A stretch of DNA of 32,677 nucleotides from NCBI GenBank assembly GCA_035542155.1, contig DATKLX010000132.1, forward strand, positions 1-32,677, read 5' to 3'. Below, piece after piece: positions 7,869 through 14,876 of the stretch. This DNA is from DATKLX01 sp035542155 (GTDB taxonomy: Bacteria > Chloroflexota > Anaerolineae > Anaerolineales > Anaerolineaceae). Every line of letters starts with the position of its first letter. Positions within the stretch are counted from its first letter, which is position 1. Below the pieces are notes generated by a model that worked only from the letters and a program-made list of their open reading frames with translations, searched no databases and was not told the DNA's origin. The translations under genes and the position numbers were made by a program.

Positions 7869-8750
7869 CTATTTATTCTCAGCGTTCTGCGTGTGCTCTA
7901 TGCTGAAATCTCTGTATTTCTCCGCCAGCCGACCCCACTCCTCTAACCCCAACGTCTCCGCCCGGCGCTGCGGATCGATCCCGCTCTCAAGCAGCAGCGC
8001 CGCGGCCTGCTCCTTACCGATTCGCAGCCCGGCTGCCAATGTATTTCGCAGCGTCTTCCGCTTCTGGCTGAATCCCGCCTTCATCAACTGGAAGAAAACG
8101 TCCAGCAGTTCCGCCGGGATCGCCGGCGCCGGATACAGATCCAGCCGCAACACGCTCGAATCGACCTCGGGTGCCGGGTAAAACGCCCCCGCCGGAATCC
8201 GAGCCGCGATCCGCGGCCGCCCGTAGACCTGTACCGAAAGCGCCAATTGGCTCATCTCCCCAGGCTGAGCGCAGATCCGTTCTGCCACTTCCTGCTGCAC
8301 GGTCAGGACCATTCGCGCCGGCTTGATCGTTGCCTCCAGCAGGTGGCGGATCAGTGCCGATGTGATGTAATAGGGGATATTCGCTACGACCAGGTAGCCA
8401 GCCTGCCGTACCAGGTCGCCCGGCTTCAGCTTCAGGATATCCCCCTGGATCACCCGCACGTTCTGGTAGCCGGATAGCACCTCGTCCAGCACCGGGATGA
8501 ACTGCCGGTCCAGTTCGACCGCCGTCACCGCGCGTGCCGCCAGGGCCAGGTGGCGGGTCAGGCTTCCCAGCCCGGGTCCCACCTCCACCACCTCGTCCTC
8601 CGGGCCGACCTCAGCCACTTCGACCACCCGCCCCAGGATGCCGTCATCCGCCAGGAAATTCTGGCCCAGCCGCCTGTTCGGGCGCAGCCCATGATTTCGC
8701 AGCAGCCCGGGAACGTCGAGCGGGCTGAGTTGCCTGTTTCTGTTTTTCAC
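7869..8750 (-). CDS. rsmA: 16S rRNA (adenine(1518)-N(6)/adenine(1519)-N(6))-dimethyltransferase RsmA (KsgA)
   Basis: The product is 293 residues from a GTG at 8750. It dimethylates two adjacent adenines in the loop of 16S rRNA helix 45 using S-adenosylmethionine. The expected motifs are all present: LGQNFLADD near the N-terminus, the SAM-binding VEVGPGLGSLT (55-65), the acidic VELD at 78-81, GDILKL, the catalytic NIPYY at 124-128, and the late motif KAGFSQKRKTLRNTL. Length matches the family. It lies 61 bases downstream of a YabE-like gene on the same strand. That neighbourhood echoes Bacillus subtilis yabE-rnmV-ksgA, but without rnmV. Confidence 0.95.
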   Translation of the reverse strand: MKNRNRQLSPLDVPGLLRNHGLRPNRRLGQNFLADDGILGRVVEVAEVGPEDEVVEVGPGLGSLTRHLALAARAVTAVELDRQFIPVLDEVLSGYQNVRVIQGDILKLKPGDLVRQAGYLVVANIPYYITSALIRHLLEATIKPARMVLTVQQEVAERICAQPGEMSQLALSVQVYGRPRIAARIPAGAFYPAPEVDSSVLRLDLYPAPAIPAELLDVFFQLMKAGFSQKRKTLRNTLAAGLRIGKEQAAALLLESGIDPQRRAETLGLEEWGRLAEKYRDFSIEHTQNAENK

Positions 8751-8811
8751 TGTTTCCCACTGGTTTTCACTGATTTGCTCTTCTTCGTGATTCAGGCTTT
8801 TTGATCAATCT

Positions 8812-10206
8812 TCAAGGATACAGAATGTACGGGATGATTTTGGGCGCCGGGGTCAGGAAATAGATTGTCACCCACTGGTGCCAGGGCTGGTATTGGTCGT
8901 CGGTATAACCCAGGTCGATCCAGTAGCGGCCCGGGATTCCTCCGCCGTTATCTCCGATCACCGCCTTCCCATACCCCGGAACGTAAATCCGCTGTCCGAC
9001 CATATCCCGGTACCAGTTCCACGAGACAGCCACCACTCCCTGGCGCAGCGGCATCCCGCTCGCGGTGCCGTTCATACATTTGTCAGTCCCCGATTGGCAT
9101 GGCGAATACGAAGTCGCGTAAACCGTCACCTTACGCCAGTACTCGATCGTTTCTCCATTGACCTTTTCGGTGTGTACGACCACTTTGGTTCCGCGCCCCA
9201 CGACGGCGTTCACCGGCTGCTGCGCGGTCCACTCGGCTTCTTTAGCCCGGCTGACTTCCTTGCCATCCTCGTAGCGCGCCCGTTCGCGGGTCATCACGAT
9301 CCCCGGCTGCCCCGCCTGGATCACCCGTTCGTGGTCCAGCTCGGTCTCCGCGTCCATTTTGTATTCTTTCCTGTATGGAAGCAGCTTCTGGGTGAGTTGG
9401 ATTTCCTCAATGACCCGCACCACCCGAATCTTCCCATCCCCCGGGACGGGTTGGTCCTCCCCTGGGACGCTGTAATCCAGGCCCTGCAGGCCCAATCCCG
9501 CTTCGCTCAGCGCCTCCCCGACCGTTCTCGCCGCTGAAAAGGCCGCGACATCGCCGCTTTGGGTCTGGATGCTTAATTTCACCGCGTGGATCAGGCGCGC
9601 CTCGACATTCCCGGTCAGCGGCGTTTCGGCGGGCGGCGAGAGCCGGTCCGCCGGGCCGGCGCGGATCCCCGCCTGCCAGAGGGCCTCGCCCAGTGTCGCC
9701 GCGGTCGAGGTGATCTCTTTTCTCACCCCGTTGCCTTCATCCAGGTGGATAGTCACCCCGCGCTCGATCTGAATCAGGTGCGCTCTTTCGGGCGACAGGG
9801 TGGTTGTCGGCGTGGCTGGGGAGCCATCGACCCATAGCCGGTCTCCTGGTTCCAGGCTCAAACCGGCCTGGCTCAACAGGTGTGCCACCTGGCGCTCCTG
9901 GCTCACCAGATCCTGGGCGTGATCGCCATCCCAGATCTGTACCGGGATCGCCCGCGACAGGCGGATCGCCGGTGGGGCAAAGAACCAGCTCTCGGCGGGT
10001 GGGTCCAACTGGTCCCCGGCGCGCAGCGCGATCCCCGCTTCGCTCAACACATCTCCCACCCGGTGCGCCCCGCTGACCACGCTCATCCGCTGCCCATCCA
10101 CGCTCACTTCGATCGTCTGGCGGTAGCCAAAAAAGAAGAACAGGATGACCGCGGCGAGCACACCGCCCGCCGCCAATCCAATTTGAACCTTTCGGCTGAA
10201 AGTCAT
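8812..10206 (-). CDS. YabE-like cell-wall protein: DUF348 repeats, G5 domain, C-terminal 3D domain
   Basis: This encodes 464 residues from the ATG at 10206. A membrane anchor or uncleaved signal helix covers residues 9-27. About four DUF348 units follow, with recurrent phrases such as VGDVLSEAGIALRAGDQL, LLSQAGLSLEPGDRL, LGEALWQAGIRAGPADRL and VGEALSEAGLGLQGLD. A G5 domain comes next, and the last 90 residues are a 3D (barwin-like) domain running from VTVYATSYSPC. The family includes YabE and Rpf-like muralytic or wall-remodelling enzymes. Of the aspartates that name the 3D domain, GDNGGG and WIDLGYTDD are present, but the usual AVDP site reads AVSWNW, so the first is replaced by Ser. The domain also carries two cysteines (YSPCQSGTDKC). 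It precedes rsmA as in Bacillus. Confidence 0.88.
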   Translation of the reverse strand: MTFSRKVQIGLAAGGVLAAVILFFFFGYRQTIEVSVDGQRMSVVSGAHRVGDVLSEAGIALRAGDQLDPPAESWFFAPPAIRLSRAIPVQIWDGDHAQDLVSQERQVAHLLSQAGLSLEPGDRLWVDGSPATPTTTLSPERAHLIQIERGVTIHLDEGNGVRKEITSTAATLGEALWQAGIRAGPADRLSPPAETPLTGNVEARLIHAVKLSIQTQSGDVAAFSAARTVGEALSEAGLGLQGLDYSVPGEDQPVPGDGKIRVVRVIEEIQLTQKLLPYRKEYKMDAETELDHERVIQAGQPGIVMTRERARYEDGKEVSRAKEAEWTAQQPVNAVVGRGTKVVVHTEKVNGETIEYWRKVTVYATSYSPCQSGTDKCMNGTASGMPLRQGVVAVSWNWYRDMVGQRIYVPGYGKAVIGDNGGGIPGRYWIDLGYTDDQYQPWHQWVTIYFLTPAPKIIPYILYP

Positions 10207-10235
10207 GGTAAATCAATTCTAACATATCCGGGAAT

Positions 10236-10269
10236 CGAGAATCCGAGGATCGATATCCTCGGATTCTCG
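10236..10269. terminator. Perfect 15-bp hairpin, probable terminator
   Basis: The arms CGAGAATCCGAGGAT (10236-10250) and ATCCTCGGATTCTCG (10255-10269) are perfect complements around a CGAT loop. It sits after the minus-strand DUF5666 remnant that ends at 10322 and 30 bases upstream of the YabE-like start. No T-run follows on either strand, so termination is plausible but not certain. Confidence 0.55.
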
Positions 10270-10278
10270 TCCCATGCT

Positions 10279-10301
10279 CTGGGAGAAGGGGGCTCTCCCA
10301 G
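10279..10301. terminator. Second short hairpin next to the DUF5666 remnant
   Basis: The arms CTGGGAGA and TCTCCCAG pair perfectly around a 7-base loop. It lies between the stop of the minus-strand DUF5666 remnant and the longer hairpin at 10236-10269. Together they would insulate the YabE-like gene from transcription coming out of the decayed region. Confidence 0.45.
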
Positions 10302-10321
10302 ATGCGCCACATAAAATTTAT

Positions 10322-10795
10322 CTACGGGATGGCAGGCTGGCCAGCGCCGTTATCGCCATTGTTCATCTGGCCGTCATCTTTCTGATCCATCTGGCCATTA
10401 TCAACGGTAGTGGACAGCTCGATTGTCGCGGCGGTGATGATACCGGTGGTGCTGTCAAGGGTACCCTTCACTGTAACCGTACTACCAACCTCGATGGTGC
10501 CAATGATTTCGGTCGTAGCGTCAATGATGATGGTCTTCCCGGCTACAACCCAGGAGGTGTCCGATATGGATTCCACCTTGCCGGTGACCACAGTCTCCTC
10601 AGGAGTAGTGAGGGGTAATTCGCTCGGAACGAGCGCCAGGTGAGCTTTTTCCAACAAGGACTTCACCGGGTAGAGGGTATCGCCAGGCGCGGCCGTTTGG
10701 GCAGCAAAAACATCGAGGCTCCCCCGGAAAGCAAACGGTACCCTGGAAAAACGAAGCTGATTATAAAGCAGGACTTGATTGGCATATATAAACAA
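10322..10795 (-). pseudogene. DUF5667/DUF5666 protein remnant, minus-strand copy
   Basis: An open frame of 157 codons is present, but its first part (before about residue 28) is antisense to the sigma-factor remnant next door, so the real N-terminus has been lost. From there it shows AAQTAAPGDTLYPVKSLLEKA, a typical DUF5667 entry segment, which jumps almost directly to one DUF5666 beta-domain (TGKVESISDTSWVVAGKTII and GTIEVGSTVTVKGTL). The tail is rich in Asn, Asp, Gly and Gln. Intact relatives usually have a longer region between these parts and act as the partner of a sigma factor. A second copy of the same DUF5666 domain lies inverted at 11029-11400. It may still be translated, since the frame is open, but rearrangement is the simplest reading. 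Confidence 0.65.
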
Positions 10796-11036
10796 TACAG
10801 CCCGGAATTATTCCGCTATTCAGTGCGCCTGCTCAACGATCAAGATCTGGCAGAAGACTGTGTTTCCGAAACCTTAGGTCATCCATTTACGGTTCCTTGA
10901 AGACTGTTCTCATGCCGAGGTTGCTGAACTACTTGGAAAATCAGTGGAGGCGACCCGTGCTCTGCAATACCGGGCTTTAGCTTCCCTTAGACAGATGCTG
11001 ACTGAACAAGAAGCAGGCGCGGGCCATTATGACTAA
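10763..11036 (+). pseudogene. ECF-type sigma factor remnant (regions 2 and 4 joined by deletion and frameshift)
   Basis: One frame (about 10763-10880) reads IYKQYSPELFRYSVRLLN and then DQDLAEDCVSET, a clear sigma-70 region 2 start. It breaks off and soon meets a stop. From about 10893, in a different frame, the sequence reads RFLEDCSHAEVAELLGKSV and then EATRALQYRALASLRQML, a clear region 4 helix-turn-helix, ending at TAA 11034-11036. Perhaps 70 or more residues between them, including most of region 2 and the linker, are gone. The gene start is also missing, because the upstream frame runs antisense through the DUF5666 remnant. It cannot make a working sigma factor. The ATG of the next remnant overlaps its end (ATGACTAA), preserving the coupled layout of a sigma/partner pair. 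Confidence 0.75.
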
Positions 11037-11400
11037 GATTTTTGCTCCAGAAAAAGATGTGGAATCTATCTCGGCTACCAAATGGGTTGTTTCCACCCGG
11101 GAGATCACCATTATTGATACAACCGAAGTGGTCGGGACCATCGCCGTCGGGGACAAAGTCACCGTGCAAGGCATTCTCAGCGGCGACGGTACAGTGACCG
11201 CCGTGAAAATCGAGCTGTCCACTGACATCGATAATGGCAATGCCGATGATCATCACGATGGCAGTGTCAACGACACCGATAACGGCAACGCTGGCCAGGT
11301 AGATAATGGGAATGCGAACAACACCGATGATGGAATGCGAATAACACCGATGATGGAAATACGAACAACCAGAATGACGGAAATCATTAGAACAGCCTGA
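11029..11400 (+). pseudogene. DUF5666 protein remnant, plus-strand copy with frameshift
   Basis: After a short start (MTKIFAPEKD) the frame enters directly into a DUF5666 domain: VESISATKWVVSTREITII and VGTIAVGDKVTVQGIL, then an Asn/Asp/Gly-rich tail. The upstream DUF5667-like part expected for this family is missing. Near 11334 the repetitive tail changes frame: restoring one A in GGAATGCG would give NANNTDDGNTNNQNDGNH and a TAG at 11388-11390 instead of the present stop at 11398-11400. The domain is a close paralogue of the minus-strand copy at 10322. Together with the sigma remnant it marks a broken sigma/DUF5666 module. Confidence 0.65.
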
Positions 11401-11412
11401 AAGGTGTCAATT

Positions 11413-11421
11413 TGTTATAAT
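11413..11421 (+). promoter_or_regulatory. Extended -10 promoter element upstream of the DUF421 gene
   Basis: TGTTATAAT is a perfect -10 hexamer (11416-11421) with the TG extension. No good -35 is present 17 bases upstream, which extended -10 promoters tolerate. Transcription would start near 11428, about 75 bases ahead of the ATG at 11502. Confidence 0.5.
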
Positions 11422-11501
11422 ACGTTCATCAATTCATAATAATCCTCATTTTCGACGTCCGGGTAAAGACGCCAAATCATCTCCAGCGATAAGGACTTTC
11501 C

Positions 11502-12095
11502 ATGGACCCAACCATCCTGAACGATATGTTTGTCCTGGGCATCCCTGTTCTCGAAAAAATCCTCCGCACAGTCATCGTGTATATTGCCTTGCTGATCGGC
11601 CTGCGCATCGCCGGGAAGCGCGAGATGGCCCAGCTCAATCCCTTTGACCTCGTCGTCCTCCTGACCATATCCAACACCGTCCAGAACGCCATCATCGGCA
11701 ACGATACCTCTGTCACTGGCGGGATCATCGGTGTAGCCGCTCTATTATCGATCAACTACCTGTTTGTTCGCCTCACATACTCCAACCAAAAAATCGAGGC
11801 CATCGTCGAAGGCACCGAGGATGTTCTCATCGATCACGGCCAGCTCATGAACAGCGTGCTCGAGCGCGAGGCTATCACCCCCACCGAGCTGGAGATCGCC
11901 GCCCACAAACAAGGTTTTAGCTCCCTGGCGGAAGTGGAGCGTGCCGTCCTCGAGCCAGAAGGCGGCGTCTCCTTCATCGCCCGCAAGCCCGAGCCTGAAG
12001 AAACTCGCCACCAGGAGCTGATCACCCGCCTCGACCAGATGTCTGCCGAAATCAGTGTCCTGCGCGGGGAGCTGGAAGATTTGAAGGCCAAATAA
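11502..12095 (+). CDS. DUF421 family membrane protein (YetF/YcaP-like)
   Basis: This encodes 197 residues from an ATG at 11502, with AAGGA eight bases upstream. The N-terminal 90 residues hold about three membrane helices with the family phrases LRIAGKREMAQLNPFDLVVL and TISNTVQNAIIGND. The cytoplasmic part contains the DUF421 beta-domain (IEGTEDVLIDHGQLM-like: EAIVEGTEDVLIDHG), then EREAITPTELEIAAHKQG and AVLEPEGGVSFIARKP. The last 30 residues (HQELITRLDQMSAEISVLR) look like a short coiled coil. The family is widespread, and its Bacillus members are linked to spore or envelope functions, but no biochemical role is secure. It is a stand-alone gene, with a hairpin at 12134 after it. Confidence 0.9.
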   Translation: MDPTILNDMFVLGIPVLEKILRTVIVYIALLIGLRIAGKREMAQLNPFDLVVLLTISNTVQNAIIGNDTSVTGGIIGVAALLSINYLFVRLTYSNQKIEAIVEGTEDVLIDHGQLMNSVLEREAITPTELEIAAHKQGFSSLAEVERAVLEPEGGVSFIARKPEPEETRHQELITRLDQMSAEISVLRGELEDLKAK

Positions 12096-12133
12096 TCCTT
12101 CCCTTCTTGCGAAAAGAACCCCTTAATACGATC

Positions 12134-12156
12134 AGGGCGACACTTTTTGTCGCCCT
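12134..12156 (+). terminator. Hairpin terminator after the DUF421 gene
   Basis: AGGGCGAC and GTCGCCCT form a perfect 8-bp stem around a 7-base loop (ACTTTTT), 39 bases after the DUF421 stop. The T-rich part lies in the loop and no T-run follows, so termination efficiency is uncertain. Confidence 0.6.
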
Positions 12157-12210
12157 TGCCGTTATATATCTTGAAGCTGCTTCATAGCACGAATCCATGG
12201 AAAAAATCGC

Positions 12211-12753
12211 ATGAATAGCCGCTCAAACCACCTGGTAGAACGTGCCCAGCGAGGCAGTCGTGAAGCGCTCGGCGCTCTCTACACGGACCACCACCAGAAA
12301 ATCTACCGCTATCTCTATTACCGCACGGGCGATCCGCAGACGGCAGAAGACCTGACTGCCGATGTCTTCCTGAAAATGGTCCGGGCGATTCCCGGCTACC
12401 AGGCCGGCGCAATCCCCTTTCAGGCCTGGCTGTACCAGATTGCCCGCAACATCGCCATCGATCATCATCGGCACAACGCCGCTCACCCGCTGGAAACGAT
12501 CCAGGAAAACCTGAGGACGTCTGAAAAGGTGGAAGAGACCCTTGACCGGCGCCTGACCAGGAATGCCCTGTCCCGCGCCTTATCCGAGCTGGAAGAGCTG
12601 CAGCGTGACGTCCTCGTCCTCCGCTTCATCGAAGGGATGCCCATTCTCGAGGTAGCTCAAACCCTTCACAAATCCGAGGACGCCGTCAAAGCCCTCCAGC
12701 GCCGCGGCCTGATCGCCCTGCGGGGTAAAATCAACCTTCCGGAGAATCCGTGA
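12211..12753 (+). CDS. ECF-type RNA polymerase sigma factor
   Basis: The product is 180 residues from the ATG at 12211. Region 2 is clear: ALYTDHHQKIYRYLYYRT, AEDLTADVFLKMVRAI and FQAWLYQIARNIAIDHHR. Region 4 follows with LEELQRDVLVLRFIEGMP and EVAQTLHKSEDAVKALQRRG as the DNA-binding helix-turn-helix. There is no region 1 or 3, as expected for ECF sigma factors. The next gene begins one base after its TGA and encodes a membrane-anchored FecR/DUF5666 protein, a likely regulatory partner. The remnants at 10.3-11.4 kb are the debris of a similar but distinct pair. A tiny ATG-TGA frame at 12197 overlaps the start and is probably incidental. Confidence 0.92.
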   Translation: MNSRSNHLVERAQRGSREALGALYTDHHQKIYRYLYYRTGDPQTAEDLTADVFLKMVRAIPGYQAGAIPFQAWLYQIARNIAIDHHRHNAAHPLETIQENLRTSEKVEETLDRRLTRNALSRALSELEELQRDVLVLRFIEGMPILEVAQTLHKSEDAVKALQRRGLIALRGKINLPENP

Positions 12754-12754
12754 C

Positions 12755-14488
12755 ATGACAAACCTCGATGAAACCCTCCAACAGCAGTTAACCGCCCTCG
12801 AACAGGGCGTTCCCTTAGACCAGGTGCTCGCTGCCCTGCCGCCTGATGCCGCTGAGCTGGCCCCCCTCATCCGCCTGGCTGCCGCCGCCCGCGCCCTCGA
12901 CCAGCCCGTTTTGCGTCCTGAGGTTTCCCGCGCCCAGCGAGCCCTGGTCGAAAACGCGCTTCCCGCCGCTCCCCGTCTCATTTCATTCTTGGAACGGTTC
13001 AAAAACCCGCGTGGCTTCCTTTCATTGGGAGCGGCGGCTGCCGCGATGGCTGTCCTGATTGTCATCCTTGGGCTCAGCCTCTATCTTGCCGGGCCGGCCT
13101 CCGCCCATTCTGCTCGCCTGGTCCAGGTGAATGGCAGTGTCCAGGCGTCCTCCGCCGTTGGATCGGACTGGCGCACGGTCTCCGAAAACAGCGTCGTTAC
13201 ACAGGGCGAGCATATCCGCACTGGCAGCGCGGCAGGAGCAACGCTGGTCTTCTTCGATGGCAGCCGCACCACCATCGGCCCCGATTCCGACCTTGTCCTC
13301 ACCGCTCTGAACGGCCGCTGGGGCAACGCCCTCGAGGTTCAGCTTACACAAAAAACCGGCACCACCACCAATGAGGTGGTGCCCCTGAGAGCCAGCGGCA
13401 GCTTCTTCCGCGTCGATACCCCTTCGGGCCAGGCCAGTGTCCACGGGACCAGCTTCAATGTCGCCGTTGCTCCTGATGGCCAGTCCCTCTTCTCTGTCCT
13501 CCGCGGCAAAGTTCAGGTGCAGAATGCCAGCTCAAAGGTGCTCCTCACCTCCGGCCAAGCGACGACTGCCCTCCCTGGCAAAACTCTCGACGAGCCCGGC
13601 TACCAGTTCCGCCTCAACGGACCCCTCGGCGCGATGACGCCCACCCAATGGATCGTCGCCGGCGTGCCGCTGACCATCACTCCCCAGACTCGTCTCCCTT
13701 CAACGGCCCAGGTCGGCGACCTGGCGATCGCACGCGGCCGCATTCTCTCCGGCCAGTGGGTCGTCGATGAGATCGACCTCGCCAACCAGGATCATTCCCC
13801 CTCGCATTTTACCGGCCTGATCGAGATCATGGGCCCGGTCCCCGGCGCCTGGATCATCGGCGGTCAGACCGTCCTGGTCACACCGGAAACTGAGCTGAGT
13901 AAAAAACTGGCCGTTAGCGACCCGGTCGAAGTGGTTTTCACCGTCCTTCCCAACCAGGCCGGCTGGCTCGCCAGATCCATCGAATCCCTTGAGGAGTCTG
14001 AGGTTGAGCCCAGCGCAACCCCCACTTCCTCTAATCCTTCGAAAACGCCTACGGTCACCGAAACGCCCACCGCGACCGGTACTGCTACGGAGACCCCCAC
14101 CGCAACCGAGACCATCACCGGGACACCTGCCACTCCCACCGCTACGCCAACCGCTACCGCGACAGTTCCACCGAAAAATGAAACCAACCGCTGCGATAAT
14201 CGTACCCAGCCGCAGCCCGAAGGTCTCCGCCTGGCCCAGCGCTATGGCGTCGCCTACGAAGAAATCATCGGCTGGTTCTGCAACGGCTTCGGCTTTGGTG
14301 AGATCCAACAGGCTTACGAGCTGAGCCAGACCTACAATATTCCTGTCGCCGAGATTTTCCGCCTGCGCACCCAGGGCCTTGGCTGGGGTCAGATTAATAA
14401 GCTTGTTCCTCAGATGGCCGCAACGGATACCCCCTCATCCGATGGCAAAGATCATGGCAACCAAGACAAAAAAGGGCCCAAGAAATAA
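12755..14488 (+). CDS. Membrane-anchored FecR-domain protein with DUF5666-like region, partner of the upstream sigma factor
   Basis: The product is 577 residues from an ATG one base after the sigma stop. Residues 1-75 form a small Leu/Ala-rich cytoplasmic domain (LDQVLAALPPDAAELAPLI) that may contact the sigma factor. One membrane helix spans 89-112. The FecR domain follows at about 118-265 (RLVQVNGSVQ, HIRTGSAAGATLVFFDGSR, SFFRVDTPSGQASVHGTSF). After it comes a DUF5666-like stretch (GLIEIMGPVPGAWIIGGQT). A Thr/Pro-rich linker of about 60 residues (repeated TPTAT/ETPT) leads to a C-terminal domain with RYGVAYEEIIGWFCNG and a repeat-like YNIPVAEIFRLRTQGLGWG. Sigma and FecR pairing implies signal transduction from outside the cell. 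The signal is unknown. Confidence 0.85.
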   Translation: MTNLDETLQQQLTALEQGVPLDQVLAALPPDAAELAPLIRLAAAARALDQPVLRPEVSRAQRALVENALPAAPRLISFLERFKNPRGFLSLGAAAAAMAVLIVILGLSLYLAGPASAHSARLVQVNGSVQASSAVGSDWRTVSENSVVTQGEHIRTGSAAGATLVFFDGSRTTIGPDSDLVLTALNGRWGNALEVQLTQKTGTTTNEVVPLRASGSFFRVDTPSGQASVHGTSFNVAVAPDGQSLFSVLRGKVQVQNASSKVLLTSGQATTALPGKTLDEPGYQFRLNGPLGAMTPTQWIVAGVPLTITPQTRLPSTAQVGDLAIARGRILSGQWVVDEIDLANQDHSPSHFTGLIEIMGPVPGAWIIGGQTVLVTPETELSKKLAVSDPVEVVFTVLPNQAGWLARSIESLEESEVEPSATPTSSNPSKTPTVTETPTATGTATETPTATETITGTPATPTATPTATATVPPKNETNRCDNRTQPQPEGLRLAQRYGVAYEEIIGWFCNGFGFGEIQQAYELSQTYNIPVAEIFRLRTQGLGWGQINKLVPQMAATDTPSSDGKDHGNQDKKGPKK

Positions 14489-14536
14489 CCTTTTATTTGC
14501 TGACCTCCCGGCTGGAGCCGGCGAACCCCACACATT

Positions 14537-14560
14537 ACACCCCCTCGAGTCAGGGGGTGT
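14537..14560 (+). terminator. Hairpin terminator after the FecR gene
   Basis: ACACCCCCT and AGGGGGTGT pair perfectly over 9 bp around a 6-base loop, 48 bases after the FecR stop. The downstream sequence is AT-rich (ATGCATTAAAATT) but lacks a clean T-run. Confidence 0.65.
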
Positions 14561-14573
14561 ATGCATTAAAATT

Positions 14574-14604
14574 CACCTCCTGCCGCTGATCAGCGGAGGA
14601 GGTG
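14574..14604. terminator. Hairpin between the FecR gene and tRNA-Phe
   Basis: CACCTCC pairs with GGAGGTG, and inside it the self-complementary CCGCTGATCAGCGG extends the stem, with small internal mismatches. It lies just past the 3' end of the minus-strand tRNA gene, so it may stop transcription from both sides. Confidence 0.5.
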
Positions 14605-14630
14605 CTTTCGAGTGATACGGTGGACCCGTG

Positions 14631-14703
14631 TGCCGAGACGCAGAATCGGACTGCGGACACTGCGATTTTCAGTCGCATGCTCTACCAACTGAGCTATCTC
14701 GGC
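14631..14703 (-). tRNA. tRNA-Phe (anticodon GAA)
   Basis: The reverse strand of 14631-14703 is 73 bases long and folds as a standard cloverleaf. The 7-bp acceptor stem is GCCGAGA/TCTCGGC with discriminator A. The D-arm reads GCTCAGTTGGTAGAGC. The anticodon loop is CTGAAAA, giving anticodon GAA. The T-arm is GCAGTCCGATTCTGC, containing TCCGATT where TTCGATT is usual. The 3' CCA is not encoded, since CAC follows. It has its own near-consensus promoter at 14739-14767 and is divergent from coaE. Confidence 0.95.
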
Positions 14704-14738
14704 AAATAAAGAACGAGCTTCCTTACTGGACGCGCCTG

Positions 14739-14767
14739 ATTTTAACCGCATGCACTCCAATTGTCAA
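14739..14767 (-). promoter_or_regulatory. Promoter of tRNA-Phe
   Basis: On the minus strand, TTGACA (14767-14762) and TAAAAT (14744-14739) are separated by exactly 17 bases. The predicted start lies about 30 bases before the tRNA 5' end. It faces away from the coaE promoter only 31 bases off. Confidence 0.8.
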
Positions 14768-14798
14768 GCAGTCCACAGCACCCTTCTCGCTCTTTCCT

Positions 14799-14827
14799 TT
14801 GACATTCTGCCCCGCGGGGGCTAAAAT
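14799..14827 (+). promoter_or_regulatory. Promoter of the coaE-cdaA-cdaR-der cluster
   Basis: TTGACA (14799-14804), a 17-base GC-rich spacer and TAAAAT (14822-14827) form a near-consensus sigma-70 promoter about 50 bases before the GTG of coaE. No other obvious promoter is seen before der, so one transcript may cover all four genes. Confidence 0.8.
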
Positions 14828-14876
14828 TGAGTTAGATCAATGAGCAAAACCTTACAACCAACATCAAGGAGCTGTC

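Noticed and set aside
14040..14170. Possible tandem DNA repeat (ACC/GCG/ACT-rich)
   Set aside because: It is the Thr/Pro-rich linker of the FecR protein; codon use varies between units, so it is a protein-level repeat, not a DNA array.
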